This document shows positions 44,967-55,269 of a stretch of 64,000 nucleotides of DNA, piece after piece (position 1 is the stretch's first letter; each line of letters begins with the position of its first letter). Below the pieces are notes generated by a model, which saw only the letters and a list, made by a program, of their open reading frames with translations, did no database searches and had not been told where the DNA came from. A program made the translations under genes and the position numbers. Origin of the DNA: Companilactobacillus mindensis DSM 14500 (GTDB lineage Bacteria; Bacillota; Bacilli; Lactobacillales; Lactobacillaceae); the NCBI RefSeq assembly GCF_001434275.1, contig NZ_AZEZ01000092.1, positions 457-64,456 of the forward strand, given 5' to 3'.

Positions 44967-45603
44967 AATTGGCGGCAATAGGAACTTGTTTGTATAACTT
45001 TTTAGTCTCTTTTAACGTAATTTGATTTTGAAAGAGGTCACGGATATTTTGGACTGCTTCGTCAACAATATCGAGGTCCAAATAGATCTGACATTTAATA
45101 TCGGCGGCAAATTGTTTGTCTTCCAAAATAATTTTTTCATTTTGGGCATAATTCTCGAATTTATCGAAAAGATGATAAGGAATCGTCAATTCAAACCCTT
45201 GTTGGATCCGATTTTCAACGAGACCGATTTCCTTGATGGCTTCAGCGGTAGTGGACGAATAAGCTCTGATCAAGCCACCAGCACCGAGTTTGATGCCACC
45301 GAAGTATCTAGTGACGACAACAGTCACGTTTTGCATCTCTTGTTGCTGTAAGACATTTAAAATCGGTGAACCAGCTGTACCACTGGGTTCGCCGTCATCA
45401 GACATACGTTCGATCAAGACGTTTTCCATAACGATAAAGGCAGTACAATTGTGGGTTGCACCGGATTCTTGTTCACGGATCTGTTGAATAAAGGCCTTAG
45501 CCTCATCTTCGGAAAAGGTTTGTGCAACGTGGGCGATAAAACGAGATTTTTTGATGATTTTTTCATGACTGCCAGTTTCGGCAATAGTTTTATAATTTTG
45601 CAA
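44965..45603 (-). CDS. yigZ: YigZ/IMPACT family protein
   Basis: 212 aa. UPF0029/IMPACT N-terminal domain (about 1-115, with SRFIAHV and DDGEPSGTAGSPIL) and a DUF1949 C-terminal ferredoxin-like domain (about 135-200). The family contacts translation factors or proteins; the bacterial role is unclear. TTG start behind AAAGGAG. Divergent from comFA with only 30 bases between the starts. Confidence 0.9.
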   Translation of the reverse strand: MQNYKTIAETGSHEKIIKKSRFIAHVAQTFSEDEAKAFIQQIREQESGATHNCTAFIVMENVLIERMSDDGEPSGTAGSPILNVLQQQEMQNVTVVVTRYFGGIKLGAGGLIRAYSSTTAEAIKEIGLVENRIQQGFELTIPYHLFDKFENYAQNEKIILEDKQFAADIKCQIYLDLDIVDEAVQNIRDLFQNQITLKETKKLYKQVPIAAN

Positions 45604-45618
45604 AAAGCGAAGCTCCTT

Positions 45619-45632
45619 TACGTATTTTTTAG
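45619..45632 (+). promoter_or_regulatory. Candidate com box of comFA
   Basis: TACGTATTTTTTAG ends one base before the comFA ATG at 45634. If it is a -10 element, the transcript would start at or next to the ATG, and indeed comFA has no ribosome binding site. Confidence 0.5.
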
Positions 45633-45633
45633 T

Positions 45634-46944
45634 ATGGAAAAAATAAATGAATTATATGGTGGACGTATTTTTAACGTGAAAGATTTTACTCCTTCACAAT
45701 TAAACTATTTGATTAAAAATGGTAGTCGTTTGTTAGAGGCAACGGTTAAGAAAAATAATAAACTATTTTGTCGGCGTTGCCTAATGGAAATCACTAAATT
45801 GCCAATTCCCTATCAATATTGTCGCAACTGTATCAATCTAGGCAAGATAAGCGTTAACAATCAGTTGATAATTACCCCGACAGACATCAAATATCCAACT
45901 CAGGACCAATATTTACAATGGCAGGGTCAACTGACTACCAATCAAGCTAATGGCGTCAGAGAGCTTTTAATGGCTTTTAAGAAACACCAAGATCATTTGA
46001 TCTGGGCCGTAACTGGTGCTGGTAAAACGGAAATGATCTTTCCATTAATTGAAGCGGCATTAGAAGATCATCAACGTGTAGCGATTTGTTCGCCAAGAGT
46101 CGATGTCTGCATCGAACTTTTCCCGCGGATCCAAGATGTATTTCCTAATACGACGGTAGGATTGTTTCACGGAAAAAGTGAAGAATCATATCATCAGACG
46201 CAGATTGTTTTGGCAACGGTCCATCAATTGATCCGCTTTGAGAAGGCTTTTGACGTCTTGATAATCGATGAGGTGGACTCTTATCCCTTAGCAGGTAACG
46301 AAATGCTGCATAAGGCAATAAAAAAGGCTCCTAAGACTAAAGGAATGACAGTCTATTTATCAGCGACACCGCCACAAGAATTACTGACGGCGGTCAAAAA
46401 AGGGGAATTGACCCTGACTAAATTGTACCAGAGATTTCACGGTCATCCGTTACCGGAACCACAGTGCCATCTGTTGTTCAAAAATTTGAATTTTTTCGGT
46501 ATCAATCCGCGATTACGGTTAAAAATCAATCAGATGATCAGACACAAGCAACGATTTATGCTCTTTTTTCCACAAATTCCAACAATGAAATCATTCGCTA
46601 AACAATTAACAAAATTATATCCGACATTAACGTTCGTCGATGTCAGTTCTAAGGATGAACAGCGTTTAGCAAAGGTCCAACGATTTCGTGAAAAGAAAGT
46701 CCAAGCTATTTTAACTACGACCATTTTGGAACGGGGCGTGACATTTAAAAAAATTACGGTAATTGTTTTGAACGCCGACGCAGTTGAGTTTTCGAAGACG
46801 TCCTTGATACAAATTGCCGGAAGAGCCGGACGGGGCAAGGATTCTTTTGATGATGAAGTTCATTTTTATTATCAATATTACAATCGACAGATCAAGCAAG
46901 CTTGTGCTGAGATACATGAATTGAATCGGCAGGCACGCAAATGA
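45634..46944 (+). CDS. comFA: ComFA, DNA helicase-like competence protein
   Basis: 436 aa membrane-associated ATPase for DNA uptake. N-terminal four-Cys zinc finger (CRRC...YCRNC, about 44-66), Walker A TGAGKTE, DExD box IDEVDSYP, SAT motif (YLSATPP), and helicase C-terminal motifs ending QIAGRAGRG. ATG at 45634 chosen because the longer frame (from 45451) runs through yigZ. No ribosome binding site, possibly leaderless. Overlaps comFC by 4 bases. Confidence 0.93.
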   Translation: MEKINELYGGRIFNVKDFTPSQLNYLIKNGSRLLEATVKKNNKLFCRRCLMEITKLPIPYQYCRNCINLGKISVNNQLIITPTDIKYPTQDQYLQWQGQLTTNQANGVRELLMAFKKHQDHLIWAVTGAGKTEMIFPLIEAALEDHQRVAICSPRVDVCIELFPRIQDVFPNTTVGLFHGKSEESYHQTQIVLATVHQLIRFEKAFDVLIIDEVDSYPLAGNEMLHKAIKKAPKTKGMTVYLSATPPQELLTAVKKGELTLTKLYQRFHGHPLPEPQCHLLFKNLNFFGINPRLRLKINQMIRHKQRFMLFFPQIPTMKSFAKQLTKLYPTLTFVDVSSKDEQRLAKVQRFREKKVQAILTTTILERGVTFKKITVIVLNADAVEFSKTSLIQIAGRAGRGKDSFDDEVHFYYQYYNRQIKQACAEIHELNRQARK

Positions 46945-47621
46945 AATGTCTTAATTGTGGCAACGACATAGCGAATAATTTGCAAGTGAAAGAAATATTT
47001 TTATTTAATGAGATCCCCGAAAATTATATTTGCAATTTATGCCGCAGTCAGCTGGCACCACTGGCTAATCGCAATAATTGTCCGCGTTGTTTCAAGCCCG
47101 AGATTAATGGTATCTGTGACGATTGTAAGATGTGGGAGCAAAAATATCAGATTATTAATTGTCATCAGGCTTTGTTTGAGTATAATCAGTTCATACACAA
47201 CTACTTCAAGTTGTATAAGAGATATGGAGATGTCTTGTTAGCCAAGCTGTTTTATCAAGACATAAAGAACTGGTCTTTGAAGAATCACTTTGATGTAGTT
47301 ACGTATATTCCTGCCAGTCAGAGTCACTTGCAAATTCGGGGTTTTGATCCAGTGTATGAATTATATGCTGATATTTTTGATTTGCAGCCACTGTTAACGA
47401 AGGTGGATTCAGATAAACCACAGGCGCAGAAGAATCGTTTGGAAAGATTACGTACGCCCCAGACATTTTCACCGCTGCCGGCAATGGCTCAAATTCAAAA
47501 AAATCAAAGTATTTTGATATTAGATGATATTTACACAACTGGACGAACGTTGATGCATGCTCATGATATATTTTTTAAGGCAAACTTTAAAAAAATAACT
47601 ACGTTTTCATTATCTAGGTAA
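46941..47621 (+). CDS. comFC: ComFC, phosphoribosyltransferase-like competence protein
   Basis: 226 aa. N-terminal zinc-ribbon cysteines (CLNCGND, CNLCR, CPRC, CDDC) and a PRTase domain with the PRPP motif LILDDIYTTGRT near the C-terminus. Binds ComFA and single-stranded DNA in other species. Coupled to comFA (ATGA overlap). hpf follows from its own promoter. Confidence 0.93.
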   Translation: MKCLNCGNDIANNLQVKEIFLFNEIPENYICNLCRSQLAPLANRNNCPRCFKPEINGICDDCKMWEQKYQIINCHQALFEYNQFIHNYFKLYKRYGDVLLAKLFYQDIKNWSLKNHFDVVTYIPASQSHLQIRGFDPVYELYADIFDLQPLLTKVDSDKPQAQKNRLERLRTPQTFSPLPAMAQIQKNQSILILDDIYTTGRTLMHAHDIFFKANFKKITTFSLSR

Positions 47622-47652
47622 TGGAAACGCTGTCATATTGGCATAAAAATAT

Positions 47653-47690
47653 TATAATTGCATTAAAGAGATGCGAGAACGCTCTTTAAT
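47653..47690 (+). promoter_or_regulatory. hpf promoter and 5'-terminal hairpin
   Basis: TATAAT at 47653-47658 is followed by ATTAAAGAG (47662-47670) and CTCTTTAAT (47682-47690), an exact 9-bp stem with an 11-base loop that would sit at the extreme 5' end of the mRNA. A stabilising or regulatory leader hairpin is inferred. Confidence 0.55.
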
Positions 47691-47717
47691 TTCCTATCGT
47701 CGGAAGGAGAGATTATT

Positions 47718-48266
47718 ATGTTAACTATTAATGTACGTGGTGAAAATATCGAGGTAACTTCATCAATTCGCGAATATGTCGAAAAAAGACTTTCTAAAAT
47801 GGAGAAATACTTTAGTGAAGAAAGCAATCCAATTGCCCATGTAAACTTGAAAACATACCCTTCAAAAGGTACAAAGGTTGAAGTAACAATTCCATTGCCA
47901 TATATCACACTTAGAGCTGAAGAGGTCAACGATGACTTGTATGCCGGAATTGATCTTGTAGTTGATAAGCTTGAAAGACAAGTTAAGAAATTCAAGACAC
48001 GTGTAAACCGTAAGAGCCGTGAAGGTGGCAGTCTAAAGGATATTCCTTTGGATGACGTAACACCTAAAGACACTGAGGAAGACAAATCAGAAATTGTTAG
48101 AACAAAACGCCTTTCATTGAAACCAATGGATGCCCAAGAAGCTGTTCTACAAATGGAAATGCTCGGCCACGAATTCTTTATCTTTGAAGATTCAGAAACA
48201 AATGGCGCAAGCATCGTTTATAAACGTAATGATGGCAGATATGGCTTGATCGAAACAAACGAATAA
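47718..48266 (+). CDS. hpf: Long-form ribosome hibernation promoting factor
   Basis: 182 aa. N-terminal S30Ae/YfiA domain (about 1-100) binds the 30S decoding site; the C-terminal domain (about 122-182, VRTKRLSLKPMDAQEAVLQM) dimerises two ribosomes into 100S particles. GGAGAG precedes the ATG. Same neighbours as in B. subtilis (comFC, hpf, secA, prfB). Confidence 0.95.
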   Translation: MLTINVRGENIEVTSSIREYVEKRLSKMEKYFSEESNPIAHVNLKTYPSKGTKVEVTIPLPYITLRAEEVNDDLYAGIDLVVDKLERQVKKFKTRVNRKSREGGSLKDIPLDDVTPKDTEEDKSEIVRTKRLSLKPMDAQEAVLQMEMLGHEFFIFEDSETNGASIVYKRNDGRYGLIETNE

Positions 48267-48280
48267 AAAATAATTAAACT

Positions 48281-48310
48281 AAGCTGAGACTTTAGGTCTC
48301 AGCTTTTTTT
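48281..48310 (+). terminator. hpf terminator
   Basis: AAGCTGAGAC-TTTA-GGTCTCAGCTT with seven T. Confidence 0.9.
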
Positions 48311-48463
48311 GTGCCTTTGTAAAGCATTCTTAACACAAAGAAATGAAAAATGGTGTATCATTGTAACTCTGAAAGTCTGTTTAATTGATATTAAGTTTAA
48401 AAGTATAAAAAAAAATGCTACTATTAAGAGTATGTTTATAACACTTAGGAGAGATATATTAAT

Positions 48464-50824
48464 ATGGCAAATCCACTAAGAAGATGGGTCGAAAGCGATA
48501 AAAGAGAAGTTAAACGTATGGGCAAGATTGCCGATAAGATTGAAAGCTATGCTGATAGTTACAGCAAACTTTCTGACGAAGAACTTCAAGCTAAGACTCC
48601 TGAATTTAAAGAAAGACTAGCAAAAGGCGAAACATTAGATGATATTTTGCCTGAAGCATTCGCTACAGCCCGTGAGGGTGCTAAAAGAGTTCTAGGACTA
48701 TACCCATTTAGAGTGCAATTGATCGGTGGTATTACTTTGCATGAAGGTAATATTGCGGAAATGAAAACTGGTGAAGGTAAAACTTTGACAGCTACATTAC
48801 CAGTTTATCTAAATGCTTTGGCCGGCAAGGGTGTTCACGTTGTTACCGTTAACGAATATCTATCTGGCCGTGATGCTAAGCAAATGGGTGAACTATATAA
48901 CTGGTTAGGTCTTACAGTTGGCTTGAACGTCAACAGTATGGATGCCGAAGAAAAACGTGCAGCCTACAACTGTGACATTACATATTCAACTAATAGTGAA
49001 CTTGGCTTTGATTATTTGCGTGACAACATGGTTGTTTACAAAGAACAAATGGTTCAACGTCCATTGCACTATGCAATTGTCGATGAAGTTGACTCCATTT
49101 TGATCGATGAGGCTAGAACGCCTTTGATCATTTCTGGAGCGGCTGAAAAGTCAACTGCTATGTATGTCCGTGCTGACCGTTTTGCTAAGACGCTTGAAAA
49201 AGATGACTACAAGATCGATTGGCCTACAAAATCAATCAGTTTAACTGAAACTGGTATCAGAAAGGCTGAAGATTACTTTGGCCTTGATAACCTTTACGAT
49301 ATTGACAACACAGTTTTGAACCACCATTTGGATCAAGCTTTACGTGCTAACTACATCATGAGTTTGAATATTGATTATGTGGTACAAGAAGGCGAAGTTA
49401 AGATCGTTGATCAATTTACTGGTCGTGTTATGGATGGTCGTCGTTATTCTGATGGACTACACCAAGCTATTGAAGCTAAGGAAGGTGTAGAGATCCAAGA
49501 CGAAACTAAGACTATGGCTAACATCACTTACCAAAACTTCTTCCGTATGTATGACAAGCTTTCAGGTATGACAGGTACTGCCAAGACTGAAGCTGAAGAA
49601 TTTAGAGAAATCTACAACATGGAAGTTATCTCAATTCCTACTAACAAGCCAGTTATTCGTGTTGATAAAGAAGATGTTCTTTACCCAACATTGAAGAGTA
49701 AGTTTGCGGCAGTTGTTGAAGATATCAAACGCCGTCATGCCAAGGGTCAACCTCTATTGGTCGGTACTGTTGCGGTTGAATCTTCAGAATACCTATCTAA
49801 ATTACTTGATAAAGAAGGTATTCCTCACGCTGTCTTGAACGCTAAGAACCATGCTAAGGAAGCTGAAATCGTTATGAACGCCGGTCAACGTGGCGCCGTA
49901 ACTATCGCTACTAATATGGCTGGTCGTGGTACTGATATCAAGCTTGGACCTGGTGTTAGAGAACTTGGTGGTTTGTGTGTTCTAGGTACAGAACGTCACG
50001 AATCACGTCGTATCGATAACCAACTTCGTGGACGTTCAGGTCGTCAAGGTGATCCTGGTGTGACTCAATTCTACATGTCACTAGAAGATGACTTGATGAA
50101 GCGTTTTGGTTCAGATCGTATCAAGCGTGTTCTCAAGGCCTTGAAGATCGAAGATGACGATGCTGTTATCCAAAGTCGTATGATGACTCGTCAAGTTGAA
50201 TCCGCTCAAAAACGTGTTGAAGGTAATAACTACGATACTCGTAAGAATACTCTTCAATATGATGATGTTATGCGTGAACAACGTGAAGTTATCTATAAAG
50301 AAAGAATGGAAGTTATTAATGAAGACAAGGATCTTGACCGTGTCTTGCTTCCAATGATCGAACGTACTATCAAGGCCCAAGTTGCCGTTCACACGCAAGG
50401 CAAGCAAGAGGATTGGGAATTAGATGCTATTGCTGACTTTGCCAAAGCTGCCTTGGTCAGTGAAGATCAAATGACAGTTGTTGACCTTCAACTCAAGAGT
50501 GCTGATGAAATCGTTAAGTTCTTGATGGACTTCGTTAAGAAGAATTACGATCAAAAGAAAGATCAACTTGGCGACCCTTCACAAATGCTAGAATTTGAAA
50601 AGGTTGTTATACTAAGAGTTGTAGATGAACACTGGACTGATCACATTGATGCAATGGATCAATTACGTCAATCAATTGGTCTCCGTGGTTATGGACAATT
50701 GAATCCTTTGGTTGAGTACCAAGAAGAAGGATATCGTATGTTTGAAGAAATGATTTCTGATATTGAATATGATGTTACAAGATTATTCATGAAGGCCGAA
50801 ATTAGACAAAATATGGAAAGATAA
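48464..50824 (+). CDS. secA: Preprotein translocase ATPase SecA
   Basis: 786 aa motor of the Sec pathway. Walker [21 protein letters not shown], the preprotein-binding domain (about 225-370), and helicase domain 2 with GRGTDIKLG and RGRSGRQGD. The C-terminal CxC zinc SecB-binding tail is absent; the protein ends at IRQNMER. This is common where SecB is missing. AGGAGAG precedes the ATG. Confidence 0.97.
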   Translation: MANPLRRWVESDKREVKRMGKIADKIESYADSYSKLSDEELQAKTPEFKERLAKGETLDDILPEAFATAREGAKRVLGLYPFRVQLIGGITLHEGNIAEMKTGEGKTLTATLPVYLNALAGKGVHVVTVNEYLSGRDAKQMGELYNWLGLTVGLNVNSMDAEEKRAAYNCDITYSTNSELGFDYLRDNMVVYKEQMVQRPLHYAIVDEVDSILIDEARTPLIISGAAEKSTAMYVRADRFAKTLEKDDYKIDWPTKSISLTETGIRKAEDYFGLDNLYDIDNTVLNHHLDQALRANYIMSLNIDYVVQEGEVKIVDQFTGRVMDGRRYSDGLHQAIEAKEGVEIQDETKTMANITYQNFFRMYDKLSGMTGTAKTEAEEFREIYNMEVISIPTNKPVIRVDKEDVLYPTLKSKFAAVVEDIKRRHAKGQPLLVGTVAVESSEYLSKLLDKEGIPHAVLNAKNHAKEAEIVMNAGQRGAVTIATNMAGRGTDIKLGPGVRELGGLCVLGTERHESRRIDNQLRGRSGRQGDPGVTQFYMSLEDDLMKRFGSDRIKRVLKALKIEDDDAVIQSRMMTRQVESAQKRVEGNNYDTRKNTLQYDDVMREQREVIYKERMEVINEDKDLDRVLLPMIERTIKAQVAVHTQGKQEDWELDAIADFAKAALVSEDQMTVVDLQLKSADEIVKFLMDFVKKNYDQKKDQLGDPSQMLEFEKVVILRVVDEHWTDHIDAMDQLRQSIGLRGYGQLNPLVEYQEEGYRMFEEMISDIEYDVTRLFMKAEIRQNMER

Positions 50825-50851
50825 AAAGCGGGCCTAGAGCCTGCTTTTTTT
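50825..50851 (+). terminator. secA terminator
   Basis: AGCGGGC-CTAGA-GCCTGCT followed by a T run. Confidence 0.85.
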
Positions 50852-50865
50852 ATAAGGGTGATTAC

Positions 50866-51979
50866 ATGGAATTCGGAGAGATCAAGAACAAGATTTCTGA
50901 CATGGAAAACAAAATAACTCAATTTAGGGGGTCTCTTTGACTTAGAAAACCTTGAAGAGAGTATCGCCGAAAATGAAGCTAGAATGACTGAGGATGGCTT
51001 TTGGGATGATCATGAAAAAGCCCAAAAGTTGATCGATGAAACAAATAGTCTCAAAGATAAATATGATAATTTCAAAAAACTCAGTGATGGTTTGGAAGAT
51101 CTGAAAGTACTAGCAGAACTTTATCAAGAAGACCCTGAAGATGAATTGATGCAACAATTGGAAGATGATGCTGAGTCATTGGCTGAAAAATTGCGTTCGT
51201 ATGAATTGATGATGTTATTGTCGGAACCTTACGATTCACACAATGCCATTCTAGAAATTCATCCAGGAGCCGGTGGGACTGAATCTCAGGACTGGGGTTC
51301 GATGCTGCTTAGAATGTATCAACGTTGGGCCGACCAACACAACTTCACCGTAGAAATTGAAGATTATCAACCAGGTGAAGAAGCTGGTATCAAGAGTGTT
51401 TCAATGATGATCCGGGGTAAAAACGCTTATGGACTTTTGCGCTCGGAGCGTGGAGTTCATCGGTTGGTTAGAATTTCACCATTTGATTCTGCCGGCCGTC
51501 GCCACACGTCATTTGCGTCGATTGATGTGATGCCTGAACTTGATGACAGTATCAACATCAAAATTAATGATGATGATTTGCGGGTTGATGTCTTCCGTTC
51601 ATCTGGTGCTGGTGGTCAACATATCAACAAGACCTCATCAGCGGTCAGAATCACACATTTACCAACTGGTATCGTCGTTAGTTCTCAAGCCCAACGTTCA
51701 CAGTTGCAAAACCGTGAAACCGCAATGAACATGTTGAAAGCTAAACTCTACCAACGTGAACAAGATGAACAAGCCAAGAAACATGCCGAAATTCAAGGGG
51801 AACAGTTGGATATTGGCTGGGGCTCACAAATCCGTTCGTACGTCTTCCATCCATACACAATGGTCAAAGATCATCGCTCAAATTACTCGACAAGTAATGG
51901 TCAAGGAGTAATGGATGGCGATTTGGATCCATTTATTTATGCTTATCTCCAATGGAAATTACAAGGAGTCAAACAATGA
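50866..51979 (+). CDS. prfB: Peptide chain release factor 2 (programmed +1 frameshift)
   Basis: Ends translation at UGA and UAA. Codons 1-24 run from ATG 50866 to CTT before an in-frame TGA at 50938-50940. The site AGGGGG-TCT-CTT-TGA-C is the RF2 autoregulatory slip: an internal Shine-Dalgarno, CTT slippery codon and poor-context UGA. After a +1 shift the frame continues at 50939 to give about 370 aa. SPF (RISPFDS) and GGQ (GAGGQHINK) motifs are intact. Overlaps phoP (ATGA). Confidence 0.97.
50928..50941 (+). promoter_or_regulatory. RF2 +1 frameshift site
   Basis: AGGGGG, three bases (TCT), the slippery CTT, TGA, then C. RF2 scarcity lets the ribosome pause at UGA and slip forward. Confidence 0.95.
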
Positions 51980-52641
51980 AAAAGAAAATCTTAGTTGTTG
52001 ATGATGAACCTACGATTTTAGAGTTGATTGAATATAATTTGGAAAGCAATGACTATCAAGTAACAACGGCTACTGATGGTCAGATGGCTTTTGACAAAGT
52101 AAATTCCGACGTATTTGATCTGATGCTTTTGGACCAAATGTTGCCTAAATTGAGTGGTATCGAAGTACTTAAAAAGATGCGAAAATCAGGCAATTTAACG
52201 CCAGTTATATTCTTGACGGCAGTAGATTCTGAGGATAACAAGATTGAAGGCTTGATCAGCGGGGCGGATGATTATATTACTAAGCCATTCAGTATCAAGG
52301 AGCTTTTAGCTAGAATCAAGGTAGTTTTGCGTCGGACTTCTAAACAGGAGCGAGAGAACCAATTTCAGCTCAATACCGATATTAAAAGTTTAATTATTAA
52401 TGATAAAGAAATAAGTTTAACCAAAAAGGAATACGAATTACTGGAGTTTTTGATTAGAAACAAAGGAATCGTGGTTTCTAGAGAACAGATATTTGATAAC
52501 GTTTGGGGAATAAATTCCAATTCACAAATGCGTATGGTCGATATCCAAATTAGTCATCTCCGTGATAAAATTGAAAAAGATACAAAGAATCCACAAATAA
52601 TAAAGACCGTGCACGGTTTCGGTTATATTTTAGAGGTATGA
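51976..52641 (+). CDS. phoP: PhoP-like OmpR-family response regulator
   Basis: 221 aa. Receiver with D9/D10, D53 (LLDQMLP) and a K near 101 (TKPFS); C-terminal winged helix with [20 protein letters not shown] at 51976 behind AGGAG; the frame opening at 51952 lies within prfB. Adjacent phoR and the pst operon point to phosphate control. Confidence 0.92.
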   Translation: MKKKILVVDDEPTILELIEYNLESNDYQVTTATDGQMAFDKVNSDVFDLMLLDQMLPKLSGIEVLKKMRKSGNLTPVIFLTAVDSEDNKIEGLISGADDYITKPFSIKELLARIKVVLRRTSKQERENQFQLNTDIKSLIINDKEISLTKKEYELLEFLIRNKGIVVSREQIFDNVWGINSNSQMRMVDIQISHLRDKIEKDTKNPQIIKTVHGFGYILEV

Positions 52642-52643
52642 TA

Positions 52644-54293
52644 ATGAAAAGAAAATTAGGACCTATCATTGCTATTTTGATTTCGATAATTATCTTTGTC
52701 GTTTTTGCATTTTTCTCAGATAGCATTTTGGGAGATTCACAAAATGATATGTTTACCGAAGAAACTATTTCTTATCAAGAATTAAAGAAAAATCACGAAC
52801 CTGCTGAAGCAGCCAAAATTGCAGGTTTGAGTTATGTCGACAGTCGCAAGGAAAACACGGCTATGCAAAAAAAGGCCTACGATATGTTTCATCGTGGCCG
52901 CAGTACACCGGGCAAAAACTATGTAACTGACACGACATTCAATACGCGGATCATGTATTATATGTCAGGTTCCAATCGTAACATTGTTGCTAAACGTTAC
53001 AACCGTCTTTGGAGTCAAGCGCCAATGACGTTCATTTTGATTGCTTTAGTGTACTTTATTATTACTGATTCAGTGATTTTATTTTACTATCGCAAGCGCC
53101 AACTTTTGAGCAAAGACATTCAAAGCGTAACTGAGAACTTGCGTCGAGTACGTAAGAATAAGGAAATTGCTTCATTGATTTTGGCACCAGACGATGAATT
53201 GTATGGCCTAGTAGAACAAACTAACAAGATCAGTATGGATATCAACGAATTGCGAGACGACGTCAGATTACGTGAGAGACGTTTCAAAGGGTTGGTCGGA
53301 CATTTGCCAATCGGGGTCATGCTCTTGAATTCACAAGGGGATGTCTTGATGCACAACCAAGCGATGGCAAGTCTCTTGGACGTAAATATTTCCAATGATA
53401 TTCATCCATTTATTGAAGATATTAAAACTTATAGTTTGAGTCGAATGATCGAACATACTTTGCGTAAGAACAAGAACCATCATCGTGAAGTTCAGTTGGT
53501 CGGTAATTCACAGAAGTACGTCGACGCTAATGTGATTCGTTTGATCCATTCACAAGAAGACTTTGATCAACAAGTCTTGGTGATCTTGTACGATCTAACG
53601 GAGAGTCGGCAATTCGAACAAGTTCAAGTCGACTTCGTCAATAATGTCAGCCACGAGTTGAAGACGCCAGTAACGTCGATCGAAGGGTTCTCAGAGACAC
53701 TGTTGAATGGTGCCAAAGATGATCCTAAGAAACTGGATCACTTCTTAGATATCATTCACAGCGAGAGTGTTCGCTTGTCTGAATTGATTCAAGATATTTT
53801 ATCCTTGTCGAAAGTTAAGAAGGAAAATGCAAAGACCGATATGATCAATTTGAAAGAAGACATCGGTCACATTTTGGACCATCAAGAATTGGCAATCAAG
53901 AAACATAATTTAACCGTTAAACAGGAATATACTGGTAATTCTGAAGTAACTGTCAATAAAGAGAAGGTCAACTTGATTTTCCGTAACTTGATAAAGAATG
54001 CTATTTCATATAATAAAGAAAATGGTGAGATTGATATTGAAGTTCATCATGATGAGATCGAAAACCGGATCAAGTTCATTATCAAAGATACCGGTATCGG
54101 TATTTCAGAAACTGATCAGAGTCGAGTCTTTGAAAGATTTTATCGTGTCGATCGTTCCAGAAGTTTAGAAACTGGTGGAACTGGTTTAGGACTGGCCATT
54201 GTTAAGGAAACTTTGGATACTTTAGACGGTGACATCAGGGTCGAATCACACATGGGACTAGGAACGAAATTTATCGTTGACATACCATTATAA
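52644..54293 (+). CDS. phoR: PhoR-like sensor histidine kinase
   Basis: 549 aa. Two membrane segments (about 6-28 and 128-150) enclose an outside domain of about 100 aa, then a HAMP-like linker, a PAS domain (about 200-310), H337 in NVSHELKTP, and the N/G boxes (DTGIGIS, GTGLGLAIVK). ATG at 52644 has GAGG 7 bases upstream; the overlapping ATG at 52638 is too close. Ends in a strong terminator. Confidence 0.92.
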   Translation: MKRKLGPIIAILISIIIFVVFAFFSDSILGDSQNDMFTEETISYQELKKNHEPAEAAKIAGLSYVDSRKENTAMQKKAYDMFHRGRSTPGKNYVTDTTFNTRIMYYMSGSNRNIVAKRYNRLWSQAPMTFILIALVYFIITDSVILFYYRKRQLLSKDIQSVTENLRRVRKNKEIASLILAPDDELYGLVEQTNKISMDINELRDDVRLRERRFKGLVGHLPIGVMLLNSQGDVLMHNQAMASLLDVNISNDIHPFIEDIKTYSLSRMIEHTLRKNKNHHREVQLVGNSQKYVDANVIRLIHSQEDFDQQVLVILYDLTESRQFEQVQVDFVNNVSHELKTPVTSIEGFSETLLNGAKDDPKKLDHFLDIIHSESVRLSELIQDILSLSKVKKENAKTDMINLKEDIGHILDHQELAIKKHNLTVKQEYTGNSEVTVNKEKVNLIFRNLIKNAISYNKENGEIDIEVHHDEIENRIKFIIKDTGIGISETDQSRVFERFYRVDRSRSLETGGTGLGLAIVKETLDTLDGDIRVESHMGLGTKFIVDIPL

Positions 54294-54300
54294 AAAAATT

Positions 54301-54340
54301 GCTGCAACAAAAATATTTAATTTTGTTGCGGCTTTTTTTT
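54301..54340 (+). terminator. phoR terminator
   Basis: GCTGCAACAAAA pairs with TTTTGTTGCGGC, followed by eight T. Confidence 0.9.
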
Positions 54341-54356
54341 ATACAAAAAATATACA
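54340..54356 (+). promoter_or_regulatory. Candidate PhoP box of the pst operon
   Basis: TATACA-N5-TATACA, an 11-bp period direct repeat as in Bacillus PhoP boxes (TTAACA-type repeats). Only two repeats are clear. Confidence 0.4.
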
Positions 54357-54392
54357 ATGTTGTAATATCCTAGGTGGATAGAGGTGAGAACA

Positions 54393-55268
54393 TTGAAAAA
54401 AAGACTTGTCGCATTGTTTGCAATTATGATTCCCATGATCTTTGTTTTGAGTGGTTGCAAAGGCAGCGGGAGCCAAGAAACTATTACAGCAGTTGGATCG
54501 TCAGCTGCTCAACCCTTAGTAGAACTTGCCGGGGAAGAATTTACTAAGGATAATCCGAATGAATACGTCAACGTCCAAGGGGGCGGAACCGGTACAGGAC
54601 TCAGCCAGATCCAACAAGGTGCCGTTAATATCGGTAATTCTGATTTGTACGCTGAACAGAAAAAAGATATCAACGCTAGCAAACTTGTCGATCATCGTAT
54701 CGCTGCAGTTGGAATGATTCCCGTCGTCAATAAAGATGTTAAAGTAAAATCTTTGACTATTAAGCAATTGAGACAGATTTTTTCGGGTCAAGTAACGAAT
54801 TGGAAACAAGTTGGTGGTCAAGATTTGCCAATAACGATCATTAATCGTGCTGACGGTAGTGGTACTCGTGCATCGTTTGAGAGTGATGTTATGAATGGCA
54901 CGCCGTTTGTTCGTGCGCAAGAACAAGATTCTAGTGGGATGGTTCGCCAAATTGTTTATAACACTCAAGGTGCTATTAGTTACTTGGCGATGCCTTATTT
55001 GAACGATACGGTTAAGACGGTCAATGTTAATGGCGTCAAGCCAACTATCGAAAATATTGAAAACAATAAGTGGGAAATTTGGTCATATGAGCATTTATAT
55101 ACTAATGGTCAACCAACCGGCATGACTAAAAAATTTCTCGACTTTATTATGACTGACAAAGTTCAAACTAACGTCGTCAGAAAAATGAATTATGTGCCAA
55201 TTAAAGAAATGAAGTATCAAAAAGATTATAAGGGCAATGTTACGCCCGTATCGAAGGGGGTAAACTAA
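54393..55268 (+). CDS. pstS: Phosphate-binding lipoprotein PstS
   Basis: 291 aa. Lipobox LSGC with C22, then a phosphate-binding fold with AVGSSAAQPL and NRADGSGTR motifs. TTG at 54393 (KKRL, GAGGTG upstream) and GTG at 54384 are both possible. First gene of pstSCAB1B2-phoU. Confidence 0.95.
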   Translation: MKKRLVALFAIMIPMIFVLSGCKGSGSQETITAVGSSAAQPLVELAGEEFTKDNPNEYVNVQGGGTGTGLSQIQQGAVNIGNSDLYAEQKKDINASKLVDHRIAAVGMIPVVNKDVKVKSLTIKQLRQIFSGQVTNWKQVGGQDLPITIINRADGSGTRASFESDVMNGTPFVRAQEQDSSGMVRQIVYNTQGAISYLAMPYLNDTVKTVNVNGVKPTIENIENNKWEIWSYEHLYTNGQPTGMTKKFLDFIMTDKVQTNVVRKMNYVPIKEMKYQKDYKGNVTPVSKGVN

Positions 55269-55269
55269 T

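Noticed and set aside
50866..50940. prfB as a pseudogene broken by TGA
   Set aside because: The stop is part of the conserved RF2 frameshift site.
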